From NCBI GenBank assembly GCA_937975705.1, contig CALJTX010000040.1, forward strand, positions 95,927-159,926: 64,000 bases of DNA. Reading direction: 5' to 3'. A program made the position numbers and the translations under genes. Below the pieces are notes generated by a model. The model was not told the DNA's origin, searched no databases, and saw nothing but the letters and a program-made list of their open reading frames with translations. Positions 52,716 through 62,020 of the stretch are shown piece by piece. Source of the stretch: an uncultured Flavobacteriia bacterium (lineage in GTDB: Bacteria; Bacteroidota; Bacteroidia; Flavobacteriales_D; Crocinitomicaceae). The stretch's first letter is position 1. The number at the start of each line of letters is the position of its first letter.

Positions 52716-54125
52716 ATGTCGGCCCAAACCAATGAAACCATAGCAACACAAAGGCAAGCCATTCTCAATGGTCAGCAAATGCTTCAGGTTTTGCGGCCCT
52801 GTCGGCTCGGCGATGGTATCCTGAGTTTTTCAGAAGAGCAGCAAGACCGCTATCGGCAAACCGCTCGTATTTTCAATGCGCCTTTGCATTTTTTTATACC
52901 AGCTTCGGGTTCAGGCTCGCGCATGTTTGCTTTTCTTTTTGACTATTTGCAGCACCCAGATGCAGAAAACACCAAGCAGGCCGAGCGTTTTTTTAGTCGC
53001 CTCCAAGATTTTGCACTCTTTCGGAAATTGCCGCAAAACATTCAAACTGCATACAAAGCAGGAGAACTCACCTTAACTGAGTTTGTTTCTTTTTTGATGG
53101 GTGTTGAGGGCCTCAATTTTGGCACCTTACCCAAAGGCCTCATATCTTTTCATATCCATGAGCCATTTGTGCTCAATGCTTTTCAAGAACACTTGAGTCA
53201 GGTTCAATCCTTAACGCAGGGGCCAATTCATTTTCATTTTACCATACAGCAAGACTTTGCGCTCGCTTTTGAACAGTGCGTTGCTGAATTGCAAGCGCTA
53301 ACTGGCCAAAATTACAATGTGAGTTATTCGAGTCAAGACAAAGACTCAGATGCCTTTGTGTTTGATCAACAACACGCACTCGTCTGTGATGCAAATGGTC
53401 AGCCACTGCGCAGGCCAGCAGGCCACGGAACGCTTTTGCAAAATTTGGAATCCCTTCGGGCGCCCTATATTTTGGTCAAGAATATCGATAACGTGCAGCA
53501 TTTTAGCCAAAGGCAATTGAGCAATGCGAATTGGGAATTTTTACTGGGCTTGCAAATCGAAGTAAGAAAAGCCCTGCGTCAATTTGAAGCCACTGTCGAT
53601 TTAGCAGGTTTCAAGCTTTGGAACGAGCGCTTTGGCTTGGTAGACTCAAGAAGCTTAGAAACGATTTCTGAATCAGAATGGCTCTTACTTTTGAACAAGC
53701 CTTTGCGTGTTTGTGGTATGGTGCGCAACGACGGACAACCCGGCGGCGGACCTTTTTATGTCGAGATGAACGGCATAGAGACCAAGCAAATTGTAGAAAA
53801 AGCCCAATTGCATGGTCATCCTCAAGCGAGCAAACTGCTGCTGCAAAGCGCTTACTTCAATCCAGTGCTAATGGTTCTGAGCCCCTGTGACCTCTCCGAT
53901 ACGCCACTGCAATTGCAACAATTTGCCGATCCGGGTACCAATTTTGTGGTGGAGAAAAACCAAAATGGTGAACCGGTTTATTTTGTGGAGCAACCAGGTT
54001 TGTGGAATGGCGCAATGGCCAAATGGAATACCCTTTTTGTCGAAGTGCCTTCAGCGGTTTTTTCGCCGGTGAAATCTGCCCTAGATTTATTGGATTTTGC
54101 GCACCAAGCAAACAAAGGCGCCTAG
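52716..54125 (+). CDS. DUF4301 family protein
   Basis: A 469-residue soluble protein matching DUF4301, found almost only in Bacteroidota. It opens with a long helical region and then IPASGSGSRMFAFLFDYL (about 61-78), which resembles the G-x-G-S-R phosphate loop of nucleotidyltransferases; further conserved blocks are LPKGLISFHIH, RRPAGHGTLLQNLES and MVRNDGQPGGGPFYVE. The function is not established, though a sugar-nucleotide transferase-like fold is suggested by the first motif. Divergent from the methyltransferase-like gene by 26 bases. Confidence 0.82.
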   Translation: MSAQTNETIATQRQAILNGQQMLQVLRPCRLGDGILSFSEEQQDRYRQTARIFNAPLHFFIPASGSGSRMFAFLFDYLQHPDAENTKQAERFFSRLQDFALFRKLPQNIQTAYKAGELTLTEFVSFLMGVEGLNFGTLPKGLISFHIHEPFVLNAFQEHLSQVQSLTQGPIHFHFTIQQDFALAFEQCVAELQALTGQNYNVSYSSQDKDSDAFVFDQQHALVCDANGQPLRRPAGHGTLLQNLESLRAPYILVKNIDNVQHFSQRQLSNANWEFLLGLQIEVRKALRQFEATVDLAGFKLWNERFGLVDSRSLETISESEWLLLLNKPLRVCGMVRNDGQPGGGPFYVEMNGIETKQIVEKAQLHGHPQASKLLLQSAYFNPVLMVLSPCDLSDTPLQLQQFADPGTNFVVEKNQNGEPVYFVEQPGLWNGAMAKWNTLFVEVPSAVFSPVKSALDLLDFAHQANKGA

Positions 54126-54132
54126 AATTGGT

Positions 54133-54140
54133 TACTTTTG
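54133..54140 (+). promoter_or_regulatory. -7 promoter box for the NifU-like gene
   Basis: TACTTTTG matches TAnnTTTG exactly, 19 bases before the chosen ATG, supporting the start at 54160. Confidence 0.5.
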
Positions 54141-54159
54141 TAAGCCAAAATCAAAAAGC

Positions 54160-54789
54160 ATGATACCCGTTACCGTTTATAGTGAAATGACGCCCAATCC
54201 TTCAACAATGAAGTTCGTGGCCAACAAATATTTATTGCCTACTGGCGCTTCTGTAGAATTTGAAAACAAAGCGGCAGCCAAAGGTTATTCTCCGCTAGCA
54301 GAAGCCCTCTTTGACTTTCCATTTGTGACGAAAGTTTTTATTGCGGTCAATTTTGTTACTGTTGCCAAAACCGACAACGTTCCCTGGGATTTCATCACCA
54401 TGGAGCTGCGCGAGTTTATCCGCGAATGGATCAGTTTTGAAAAAGAAGTGCTCATTGCCATGCCGAGTCAAATTCAGCACGACACGCACACCACAACAGC
54501 AAATGAGCAATCAGAAGCAGGGCAAGTGTCGGCGCCAAAACCCAATTTTGAAGCCTCGCCACTAGACGACGCCATTATCGATTTACTTGATCAGTATGTA
54601 AGGCCTGCAGTTGCCAACGATGGCGGCGCCATTGATTTTCTCGGTTTTGCAGACGGCAAAGTAACTGTAATGCTCAAAGGTTCTTGTGCGGGTTGCCCAT
54701 CTTCAACGGCTACATTAAAAGGCGGTATCGAAAACCTCCTCAAGCAACATTTACCTGAGGTGCAAGAAGTAGTCGCATTTAACGCCTAA
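54160..54789 (+). CDS. NifU family iron-sulfur protein (Nfu)
   Basis: A 209-residue protein with an N-terminal Nfu domain (about 4-90, MTPNPSTMKFVANKYLLPTG) and a C-terminal NifU domain (about 130-205) with the cluster-binding CAGC in LKGSCAGCPSSTATLKGG. It acts as an iron-sulfur carrier. A charged, poorly conserved linker joins the halves. The start at 54160 matches the family; the open frame begins further upstream but adds 21 unrelated residues inside the preceding gene. Confidence 0.92.
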   Translation: MIPVTVYSEMTPNPSTMKFVANKYLLPTGASVEFENKAAAKGYSPLAEALFDFPFVTKVFIAVNFVTVAKTDNVPWDFITMELREFIREWISFEKEVLIAMPSQIQHDTHTTTANEQSEAGQVSAPKPNFEASPLDDAIIDLLDQYVRPAVANDGGAIDFLGFADGKVTVMLKGSCAGCPSSTATLKGGIENLLKQHLPEVQEVVAFNA

Positions 54790-54852
54790 TTTTAACTTAA
54801 ATAGCGCCTATGTGCGAATTTTGCGTTATTTTTAGATGAACAACTTTTTAAA

Positions 54853-54871
54853 CTTGTTGTTTCTCAACAAG
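54853..54871 (+). promoter_or_regulatory. Small hairpin in the recQ leader
   Basis: CTTGTTG and CAACAAG form a 7-bp stem with a 5-base loop ending four bases before the recQ ATG. It may affect translation initiation; nothing else supports a role. Confidence 0.25.
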
Positions 54872-54875
54872 ACCT

Positions 54876-57065
54876 ATGTCGCTCATAACGCCAACATATC
54901 AACTCAAAGACGATCTCAAGACCTATTTCGGTTACGATCAATTTAAAGGTGCCCAACAGCAAATTATTGAAAACGTTCTAGCAGGGCGCAACACTTTTGT
55001 ACTGATGCCAACCGGCGGTGGTAAGTCTTTGTGCTATCAATTGCCTTCGCTCATTTTGCCCGGCACCTCTATTATTGTGTCGCCGCTTATCGCGCTCATG
55101 AAAAACCAAGTAGATGCCGTGCGCGGTTTTTCTCAAACGGGTCAGGTAGCCCATTTCTTGAACTCTTCGCTCAGTAAAGCAGAAATCGCTCAAGTGAAAT
55201 CCGATGTCTTGAGCGGACAAACCAAAATGCTCTACGTTGCCCCAGAGTCACTTACCAAACAAGAAAACATCGATTTTCTTGCAGCAGTACCCATTTCCTT
55301 TTTTGCCATTGACGAAGCCCATTGCATCTCAGAGTGGGGCCACGACTTCAGACCTGAATACCGCCGTTTGCGCGAAATTTTCGAAAAAATATCTTCAGTT
55401 CCCATTATTGCGCTTACTGCAACAGCTACACCTAAGGTTCAGCACGACATCCAAAAGAACCTCAACATGCTGGATGCAGATGTTTTTAAATCGTCTTTCA
55501 ACCGTGACAACCTCTATTATGAGATCCGTCCGAAGCGCGATGTCGAAAAACAAATTATTCGCTACATCAAGCAGCACGAAGGCCAAAGTGGTATCATTTA
55601 TTGCCTGAGCCGCAAAAAAGTAGAAGAAATTGCAGAACTGTTGCAAGTCAACGGTATCAATGCGCTTCCGTATCATGCGGGCTTAGATGCGAGTTCACGA
55701 GCCCGTCACCAAGATGCTTTTCTGATGGAAGAAGTCGAGGTTATTGTCGCTACAATCGCTTTTGGCATGGGTATAGACAAGCCAGATGTGCGTTATGTCA
55801 TACACCACGACATCCCGAAGTCTATTGAGAGCTATTACCAAGAAACCGGACGCGCCGGACGCGACGGCGGCATTGGCGAATGCATCGCTTTTTATAGCTA
55901 CAAAGACATCGAAAAACTCGAGAAATTCCTGCAAGGAAAAGCTGTAACCGAACAAGAAATTGGCAGGCAGCTTTTGCACGAAATCGTTTCTTATGCCGAA
56001 ACCTCCGTTTGCCGTCGCAAGTTTATCTTACATTACTTTGGCGAAGAATTTAGCCATGAGCGCTGCCACGAAAAGTGCGACAACTGCAAGCATCCGCAAG
56101 AACGCATGGAAGGTGGCCAGTACCTCAATTATTTATTGCAAAGCGTTGTGCAGCTTGATCAAACACAAAAATCTAAGCACTATTGCGCATTTTTATCCGG
56201 TCATGTCAATGCAGATATCAAAGCCTACAAACACGACCAACTTCCGTTATTTGCCATAGGCAAAGACCACGACGAACACTTTTGGAATGCAGTGATCAGA
56301 CAAGCTGTAGTTGCAGGCTACCTTTATAAGGATGTCGAAACTTTCGGGACGCTCAAACTTACTCCAAAAGGAACTGCATTTTTAGCGGCACCAGACAGCT
56401 TCATGTTGTTCAAACAACACGATTTCTCCAATACCGATGACGACGATATTGTCCTCAATCAGAAAGGTGCAGCCTTTGATGAGGTGCTGTATGCACAACT
56501 ACTCGAGTTGCGACGCAAAGTAGCCAAGCAAGCAGGTGTTCCGCCATTTGTTGTGTTTCAGGAGCCTTCGCTCAGAGATATGTGTTTGCAATATCCAATC
56601 GACCTCACTGAGCTCACTGCTATTCAAGGTGTGGGAAGCGGCAAGGCACAACGCTATGGAGAACCATTTATTGCACACATTGCAGCCCATGTAGAAGCGC
56701 ATCAAATAGAACGCCCTCAAGATTATGTGGTCAAATCCTTGATCAATAAATCGGGTGCAAAAGTGCAGCTGATCCAAAACATAGACCGAAAATTACCACT
56801 CGAAGACATCGCTAAATCTCAAGGCAAGACCTTTGATGCCTTGCTAGAAGAACTCGAAACGGTAGTGAACTCCGGCACCAAACTCAATATTGCGTATTAC
56901 CTCAACGACGTCTTGGACAGCGACAACCAAGAAGAAATCATCGACTACTTCATGAGTGCCGACTCCGACGATTTGATCACGGCGTATCACGAATTTGACG
57001 GCCTATACACCGAAGAGGAGCTGCGCTTGGTGCGTATCAAATTCTTGTCTGAATTCGGAAATTAA
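54876..57065 (+). CDS. recQ: ATP-dependent DNA helicase RecQ
   Basis: A 729-residue 3'-5' helicase for recombination and fork repair. Helicase motifs: MPTGGGKSLCYQLP (about 44-57), DEAHCISEWGHDFRPEYRRL (about 147-166), ALTATATPKV and QETGRAGRDG. The RecQ-Ct zinc domain has CRRKFILHYFGEEF...CHEKCDNC (about 380-405), followed by the winged helix and an HRDC-like region (LLELRRKVAKQAGVPPFVVF). An extra C-terminal stretch of about 120 residues follows the HRDC region. The last four bases overlap the convergent M1 gene. Confidence 0.95.
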   Translation: MSLITPTYQLKDDLKTYFGYDQFKGAQQQIIENVLAGRNTFVLMPTGGGKSLCYQLPSLILPGTSIIVSPLIALMKNQVDAVRGFSQTGQVAHFLNSSLSKAEIAQVKSDVLSGQTKMLYVAPESLTKQENIDFLAAVPISFFAIDEAHCISEWGHDFRPEYRRLREIFEKISSVPIIALTATATPKVQHDIQKNLNMLDADVFKSSFNRDNLYYEIRPKRDVEKQIIRYIKQHEGQSGIIYCLSRKKVEEIAELLQVNGINALPYHAGLDASSRARHQDAFLMEEVEVIVATIAFGMGIDKPDVRYVIHHDIPKSIESYYQETGRAGRDGGIGECIAFYSYKDIEKLEKFLQGKAVTEQEIGRQLLHEIVSYAETSVCRRKFILHYFGEEFSHERCHEKCDNCKHPQERMEGGQYLNYLLQSVVQLDQTQKSKHYCAFLSGHVNADIKAYKHDQLPLFAIGKDHDEHFWNAVIRQAVVAGYLYKDVETFGTLKLTPKGTAFLAAPDSFMLFKQHDFSNTDDDDIVLNQKGAAFDEVLYAQLLELRRKVAKQAGVPPFVVFQEPSLRDMCLQYPIDLTELTAIQGVGSGKAQRYGEPFIAHIAAHVEAHQIERPQDYVVKSLINKSGAKVQLIQNIDRKLPLEDIAKSQGKTFDALLEELETVVNSGTKLNIAYYLNDVLDSDNQEEIIDYFMSADSDDLITAYHEFDGLYTEEELRLVRIKFLSEFGN

Positions 57066-59011
57066 TCCTTTTTGTACAGGGCATCCCATGCCGAGTTGCG
57101 CGTAACGCTATGGTAGTTTGCTTTGGCTTCCTGGAAAATTTGACGTCCTAACTTGAGCCCTTTCGGGTTTTTAGCGAGCGCTTCGTAAATTGGCAAGACA
57201 AACTTTCTGCGACCAATCTTTTTCAAGAAGGCCGTTAATTGTGGTTCAATTTCAAAAATGTAGTCGGAATTTGTGGCCAATACAAACCAATCACATAAGA
57301 TTTCGCTGTTTTGGGTTTGGCTAAAATGAAATTGTTGGTCAAGTGCTTTTAAACGCTTGGATTTTGTTTGGGGGTCAAGCGCTCGGATGAACAATTGCCA
57401 TTCTTGAATAAGGTAATCTGTATATTTCACTTCAATGCGTTGCTTGCTGCGTTTGCGCTTGCCATTTTTGCGTATCCATTTGTATTTGATCACAGGCTTA
57501 AACGGGTCTTTACCGGCATTAAATACTTGTGCAAAAGTTTTGATTTGATCGAGTCTGGGTGCGTGGATCGTGACGCAGTTTTTTGGCAAACCGGGCTCGT
57601 AAATCCATTGACGGTAATTGAAATCTATGCCGCTTTTGGCTAACAATTGCGTTTCTAAGTAATCAATAAAACGGTCGGCGGTAATGGTTTGAAATGCAAA
57701 ATGCTTGAAATACTTATTGAGAAAGAGATCCAATTGCTTTCTGCCGACCTCAGCTTCTAAGGTCCTAAAAAAGAAGGCGCCTTTGACATAAGCGATATCA
57801 GACATCGCGATGTCGGGATCGCGGTTGACGAGGTCGAGGTGTAATTTGCTGTCTTGCAAAGAGCTGTCGGCAGCCATTTCTGCTAAGGTTTGCTGTAGCT
57901 CTCCAAATTCAACTTGCGCCAAGATGTCAGCGATTTCTTTGCCGCGCAGTGCTTCCATGATGCGTTGTTCAAAATAGACAGTGGTGCCTTCATTGAGCCA
58001 GAGGTCAGACCATGAATGGTTGGTGACCAAATTGCCAGACCACGAATGCGCTAATTCATGTGCCACCACGGATACCAAGCTTTTGTCTCCGGTAAGGAGG
58101 GTCGGATTGGCAAAGGTGAGCATGGGATTTTCCATTCCACCAAATGGGAAGGAGTAGGGAAGTACCAATACGTCGTAGCGCCCCCATTGGTAGGCACCAT
58201 ATAAATCTTCGGCGACACGCATCATTTGCGGTAAGTCTTCAAATTCGTTGACGCACTCTTGGAGTAGTTCCTTTTCTGCATAAATACCGCAGTGCGCGCC
58301 GAGGTCTTTAAAACCGATATCACCCACAGCTAAAGCGATGAGATAACTCGGAATGGCTTTGTTCATTTCAAAATGATACAAGCCGTTTTTGTGTAAGCTG
58401 GTTGGGTTTTTGGCACTCATGAGCGCCATTAAGTCGTTGGGTACCTTGACATCCGCGCTGTAAGTGATTCTGTTGGAAGGAGAGTCTTGGAGTGGAATCC
58501 AGGTTCGGGTCAGGATGGCTTGCCCTTGTGTGTAAAGAAAGGGTTTGGTTTTGGAACTCGTGAGGTTGGTGTCTAGCCAATCGAGCGCAGCAGATTCGTC
58601 GGTGGTTTGATAGTAGATATTGACGCGGTCGGTTTGGTTTGAAACATTGACCAACAAGGCTTGGCCTATAATGCTGTCTTTGTCCATTGGGCCGATGGTG
58701 AAGTCGGTTTCCTTTTCCGAACCTTTGGGGCCTAAGGTAACTTTTTGGATCAGGAGCCCTCTGACATCAAAAATAGCGGTGTCTGCTCCGCGATTGCGCA
58801 TTTGGTGACGCGCCACGCCGTAGATGGTTTGGGCGGCAAAATCTACCTCGAGATCGAGGTGGAGGTGTTCGGTATTGATTTGGTCCAGATTAGCATAAGA
58901 ATGGTCCTCTTGTGGGCGTTGGCTGAGCTGTTCGGTGGCAGCTTGTTGTTTATTTGGAGCACCTGAGCAAGACCAAAGAATAATGAGGAGGAGGAGTAAG
59001 AGCGCGCGCAT
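57062..59011 (-). CDS. M1 family metallopeptidase, lipoprotein
   Basis: A 649-residue aminopeptidase-type enzyme with a lipoprotein signal, MRALLLLLLIILWSC, acylated at C15. The zinc site is HELAH (H318, E319, H322) with E341 in WLNEG, and the substrate motif GGMENPML lies before it. It likely trims peptides in the periplasm or at the outer membrane. Translation begins at ATG 59011, overlapping the preceding stop by one base; a TTG one codon upstream is possible. Last gene of the purB unit. Confidence 0.9.
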   Translation of the reverse strand: MRALLLLLLIILWSCSGAPNKQQAATEQLSQRPQEDHSYANLDQINTEHLHLDLEVDFAAQTIYGVARHQMRNRGADTAIFDVRGLLIQKVTLGPKGSEKETDFTIGPMDKDSIIGQALLVNVSNQTDRVNIYYQTTDESAALDWLDTNLTSSKTKPFLYTQGQAILTRTWIPLQDSPSNRITYSADVKVPNDLMALMSAKNPTSLHKNGLYHFEMNKAIPSYLIALAVGDIGFKDLGAHCGIYAEKELLQECVNEFEDLPQMMRVAEDLYGAYQWGRYDVLVLPYSFPFGGMENPMLTFANPTLLTGDKSLVSVVAHELAHSWSGNLVTNHSWSDLWLNEGTTVYFEQRIMEALRGKEIADILAQVEFGELQQTLAEMAADSSLQDSKLHLDLVNRDPDIAMSDIAYVKGAFFFRTLEAEVGRKQLDLFLNKYFKHFAFQTITADRFIDYLETQLLAKSGIDFNYRQWIYEPGLPKNCVTIHAPRLDQIKTFAQVFNAGKDPFKPVIKYKWIRKNGKRKRSKQRIEVKYTDYLIQEWQLFIRALDPQTKSKRLKALDQQFHFSQTQNSEILCDWFVLATNSDYIFEIEPQLTAFLKKIGRRKFVLPIYEALAKNPKGLKLGRQIFQEAKANYHSVTRNSAWDALYKKD

Positions 59012-60588
59012 CAAGGTTGAGTTTGAAGGTGAATGTAGCCAAATTTTTCTTGAGGGCCAAGCACACCGTAGGTATAAATACCTTGGTTTTGAAAATCCAG
59101 CTCAAAAGCCTTCGGAATCAGTAAGATATTTTCGGTAGCGCGCTCATGGCAAATTTGGCGCTGAATTTGTCCGGTTTGGATGTCGATTTGCACCCAAGCA
59201 CCGACATTTCTATTTTTTGCTAAACTAAAAGTGGCTACTTCTTTGAGGTCAGTTTTGTACAAGCCGTTTTCGTCGTAGTTGGCTTGCGTGTCATTGAAAA
59301 TAAAGTTCAAGGTAGTGCTGTCGGCAAAGCTCGCATAAGAGCTAAAAGGACCGTAGTCGTTGATGCTCACTTGAAGTTTAGGGATCCGCTGCTCCCAACG
59401 CAGTTGGCCACTTGAATCGATGCAAAACGCGACGATGTCATTGTAGTAATAATAGTTGGTGGTCATTCTTTGACCCGTTTGGCTGTTATAGCTGGTATTG
59501 GTATAGATGTAGTATTTTTCTATCGAGCCCACATAGCTGCCATTTGGAAGAGTGAAGATATCGCGGACTTCGTAGCGCGAGAGTTGCGGGGTTTCACCTT
59601 TGCGCTCCATGCGTTTTTGCAGCCGCATTTGCTCGCCAGCTTCGTGTTCACTAAGCATGATTTCGACACTCAAAGGAATGAAGCCAACGGCCGTGACGGT
59701 GTCTGTGCTCAGGTTGATCTGTGCATTGAAGAATCCGTCTTGTTTTTCATTGGTTTCGCTATTGCTGTAGATGCCAAAGAGCGTGAGTTGGTTGGGGTAA
59801 GGGGCGTTCATGACAAAATTGGAGATGCGCTTGCCTTGCAATTCAAAAGTGTAGTCTTTTAGGCCCGCCGCATCGATTTGATAAACATGCAGGTTTTTGA
59901 ATGCTTTGCGCACGCGAATACCTTGGCTCTCGACCGCACTCATTTCGATCACGCCAATAAAAAAGTCACCGTTGTCGGTCAGGATGTAATCTTCAATTGA
60001 ACTTAGGTTGGCATCAAAAGGCAGGTTGTATTCTCCTCTCGAAATGGTATTTAAGTCCTTATCAAAGAGTTGAAAGCCGTAGGTGTCCACACCGTTGCGT
60101 TTGCCGGGGATTTGGTAGTAGGCTAGCGTATAGGCCCGATTGGGCGCTTGAATCAGATTGAATTCTGGTTGTGCGTTGGGTCGGGTATCCGTATAGGTAA
60201 GCAATTCATTTTCTTCGAGTACGTTGAACTCTTCATCTAATATCTTTACAAAGAGCTTCATCTCCTTGCCGTTTCTATCGGCAATGAAAACCGCATGGCC
60301 GTTTTTGAGGCGCAACGTTTGCTGATAATAGCCAAAACCTTCAGGGCTAACAGGTTTGATTTTGGTACTGGCTTGGCCATCAAGTTGCTCGTATTGGGTG
60401 AGCGTAAAATAACTTCCGCCAAGTTGATGGCTCGAATGAATGGTAGAGAATTGTAGTTTTTGATCGGGAAGAATACTGATCAGACTGCCTTTACTACGTT
60501 GTAGTGCGCCCCATTGCCAATTTAGGTTTTGAGCCTTCAGTGTAAAAGAGAAAGCGCAAAACAAGGCAAAGAGTAGGCACCCGCGCAT
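59011..60588 (-). CDS. Secreted protein of unknown function
   Basis: A 525-residue protein with a signal peptide (MRGCLLFALFCAFSFTLKA, probable cleavage before Q20). The mature part is beta-rich with repeated strand-turn-strand blocks, for example KLFVKILDEEFNVLEENELL (about 86-105), and no catalytic motif or sorting domain that I recognise. It lies between purB and the M1 peptidase gene in one unit. The ATG at 60588 overlaps the purB stop (TGATG); a TTG one codon earlier is possible. Could be a periplasmic or outer-membrane beta protein. Confidence 0.6.
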   Translation of the reverse strand: MRGCLLFALFCAFSFTLKAQNLNWQWGALQRSKGSLISILPDQKLQFSTIHSSHQLGGSYFTLTQYEQLDGQASTKIKPVSPEGFGYYQQTLRLKNGHAVFIADRNGKEMKLFVKILDEEFNVLEENELLTYTDTRPNAQPEFNLIQAPNRAYTLAYYQIPGKRNGVDTYGFQLFDKDLNTISRGEYNLPFDANLSSIEDYILTDNGDFFIGVIEMSAVESQGIRVRKAFKNLHVYQIDAAGLKDYTFELQGKRISNFVMNAPYPNQLTLFGIYSNSETNEKQDGFFNAQINLSTDTVTAVGFIPLSVEIMLSEHEAGEQMRLQKRMERKGETPQLSRYEVRDIFTLPNGSYVGSIEKYYIYTNTSYNSQTGQRMTTNYYYYNDIVAFCIDSSGQLRWEQRIPKLQVSINDYGPFSSYASFADSTTLNFIFNDTQANYDENGLYKTDLKEVATFSLAKNRNVGAWVQIDIQTGQIQRQICHERATENILLIPKAFELDFQNQGIYTYGVLGPQEKFGYIHLQTQP

Positions 60589-61943
60589 CAATTGACGAGT
60601 TGAACCCCTACGTAATTTTCAGGGCTGATCAGCTTGAGCTCTGCCTTGAGCTGTTCTGAAACCGGTAGTTCATCGATAAAAGCATGCACGCTCGCTTTGG
60701 TGACGCGTTCGTTTTTGCGCGTGAGTCCTTTAAGCGCTTCGTAGGGTTTTTCAAAGCCTTCGCGTCTAAGAATGGTTTGAATAGCTTCTGCAACAACAGC
60801 CCAGTTTTGTTCGAGGTCTTGGGCGAGTGCATCTTGGTTGAGCAAAAGTTTGCCGAGCCCTTTGAGGGTGGCTCCAAATGCAATGATGCTGTGTGCAATT
60901 GGCACACCCACCACGCGCAATACAGTAGAATCGGTGAGGTCGCGTTGGAGGCGAGAAACCGGAAGTTTGGCTGCTAAATGCTCATAAAGTGCGTTGGCCA
61001 AACCAACGTTGCCTTCAGAGTTTTCGAAATCGATTGGGTTGACTTTATGCGGCATGGCCGACGAACCAATTTCTCCAGCTTTGATTTGCTGTTTGAAGTA
61101 GTCCATGGAAATATAGGTCCACATATCGCGATCGAGGTCGAGGATGATGTTGTTGATGCGTTTCATGCAGTCAAAAATAGCTGCAAGTTGGTCGTAGTGC
61201 TCGATTTGAGTTGTGGTTTGCGAACGCTCCAACCCAAGGATGTCGTTGACAAAGTGATTGCCAAAAGCCACCCAATTGGTGTGGGGGTAGGCTACAAAGT
61301 GCGCGTTGAAATTACCGGTTGCGCCTCCAAACTTGGCGGGGAGTTTGAGTGTTTGGAGTTGTGCAATTTGTTTGGCCAAACGCTCTGAAAAAACTTGAAT
61401 TTCTTTGCCTAAGCGGGTTGGCGAGGCAGGCTGGCCGTGTGTGCGGGCAAGCATCGGGATGTCTTTCCAGTCTTGGGAAAGCGCCACAAGTTTGTCTTGG
61501 ATGGCTACTAAGGCTGGTAAATAAACAGCTTCTATGCCTTCTTTTAACGACAAGGGAATAGCGGTATTGTTGATGTCTTGGGAAGTGAGTCCGAAGTGGA
61601 TGAATTCGAGGTAAGCCTCCAAACCGAGGCCTTGCATTTTTTCTTTGAGGAAGTATTCAACCGCCTTGACGTCGTGGTTGGTGGTTTGTTCTGTTTCTTT
61701 GATCCAAAGCGCGTCGGCTTGTGAAAAGTTGGTGTAAATGGCCCTGAGTGCAGGGAATTGTGCTTTTGGAAAGTCGGCCAAGTTCGAAATGCCGCTCTCT
61801 ACAAGTGCAATTAGGTATTCCACCTCTACCAATACGCGGTAGCGGATGAGTCCGAATTCTGAAAAATAGGCTTGTAAGGCTGCGGTTTTGGATTGGTAGC
61901 GACCATCTATCGGGGAGATCGCGGTAAGGGCGTTGAATTCCAT
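60588..61943 (-). CDS. purB: Adenylosuccinate lyase
   Basis: Fumarate-lyase-family enzyme that cleaves SAICAR and adenylosuccinate in purine synthesis. The 451 residues contain LTAISPIDGRYQSKT at the start, TSQDINNTA, and the family signature GSSAMPHKVNPIDFENSEGN (about 295-314) with the catalytic Ser loop. The start at 61943 is chosen from the family N-terminus and the -7 box upstream; the open frame adds six residues. First gene of a unit with two unrelated exported proteins. Confidence 0.96.
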   Translation of the reverse strand: MEFNALTAISPIDGRYQSKTAALQAYFSEFGLIRYRVLVEVEYLIALVESGISNLADFPKAQFPALRAIYTNFSQADALWIKETEQTTNHDVKAVEYFLKEKMQGLGLEAYLEFIHFGLTSQDINNTAIPLSLKEGIEAVYLPALVAIQDKLVALSQDWKDIPMLARTHGQPASPTRLGKEIQVFSERLAKQIAQLQTLKLPAKFGGATGNFNAHFVAYPHTNWVAFGNHFVNDILGLERSQTTTQIEHYDQLAAIFDCMKRINNIILDLDRDMWTYISMDYFKQQIKAGEIGSSAMPHKVNPIDFENSEGNVGLANALYEHLAAKLPVSRLQRDLTDSTVLRVVGVPIAHSIIAFGATLKGLGKLLLNQDALAQDLEQNWAVVAEAIQTILRREGFEKPYEALKGLTRKNERVTKASVHAFIDELPVSEQLKAELKLISPENYVGVQLVN

Positions 61944-61958
61944 GTTGTATCTAAAGCA

Positions 61959-61966
61959 CAAAGATA
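61959..61966 (-). promoter_or_regulatory. -7 promoter box for purB
   Basis: The minus strand reads TATCTTTG, an exact TAnnTTTG match, 15 bases before the chosen ATG. Confidence 0.5.
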
Positions 61967-62008
61967 CAACAAGCGCAAAAAATAGAAAAACGCAAAAGCG
62001 AATTATCG

Positions 62009-62016
62009 TAAATTTG
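62009..62016 (+). promoter_or_regulatory. -7 promoter box for ctaA
   Basis: TAAATTTG matches TAnnTTTG exactly, four bases before the ctaA ATG. Confidence 0.55.
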
Positions 62017-62020
62017 ATGC

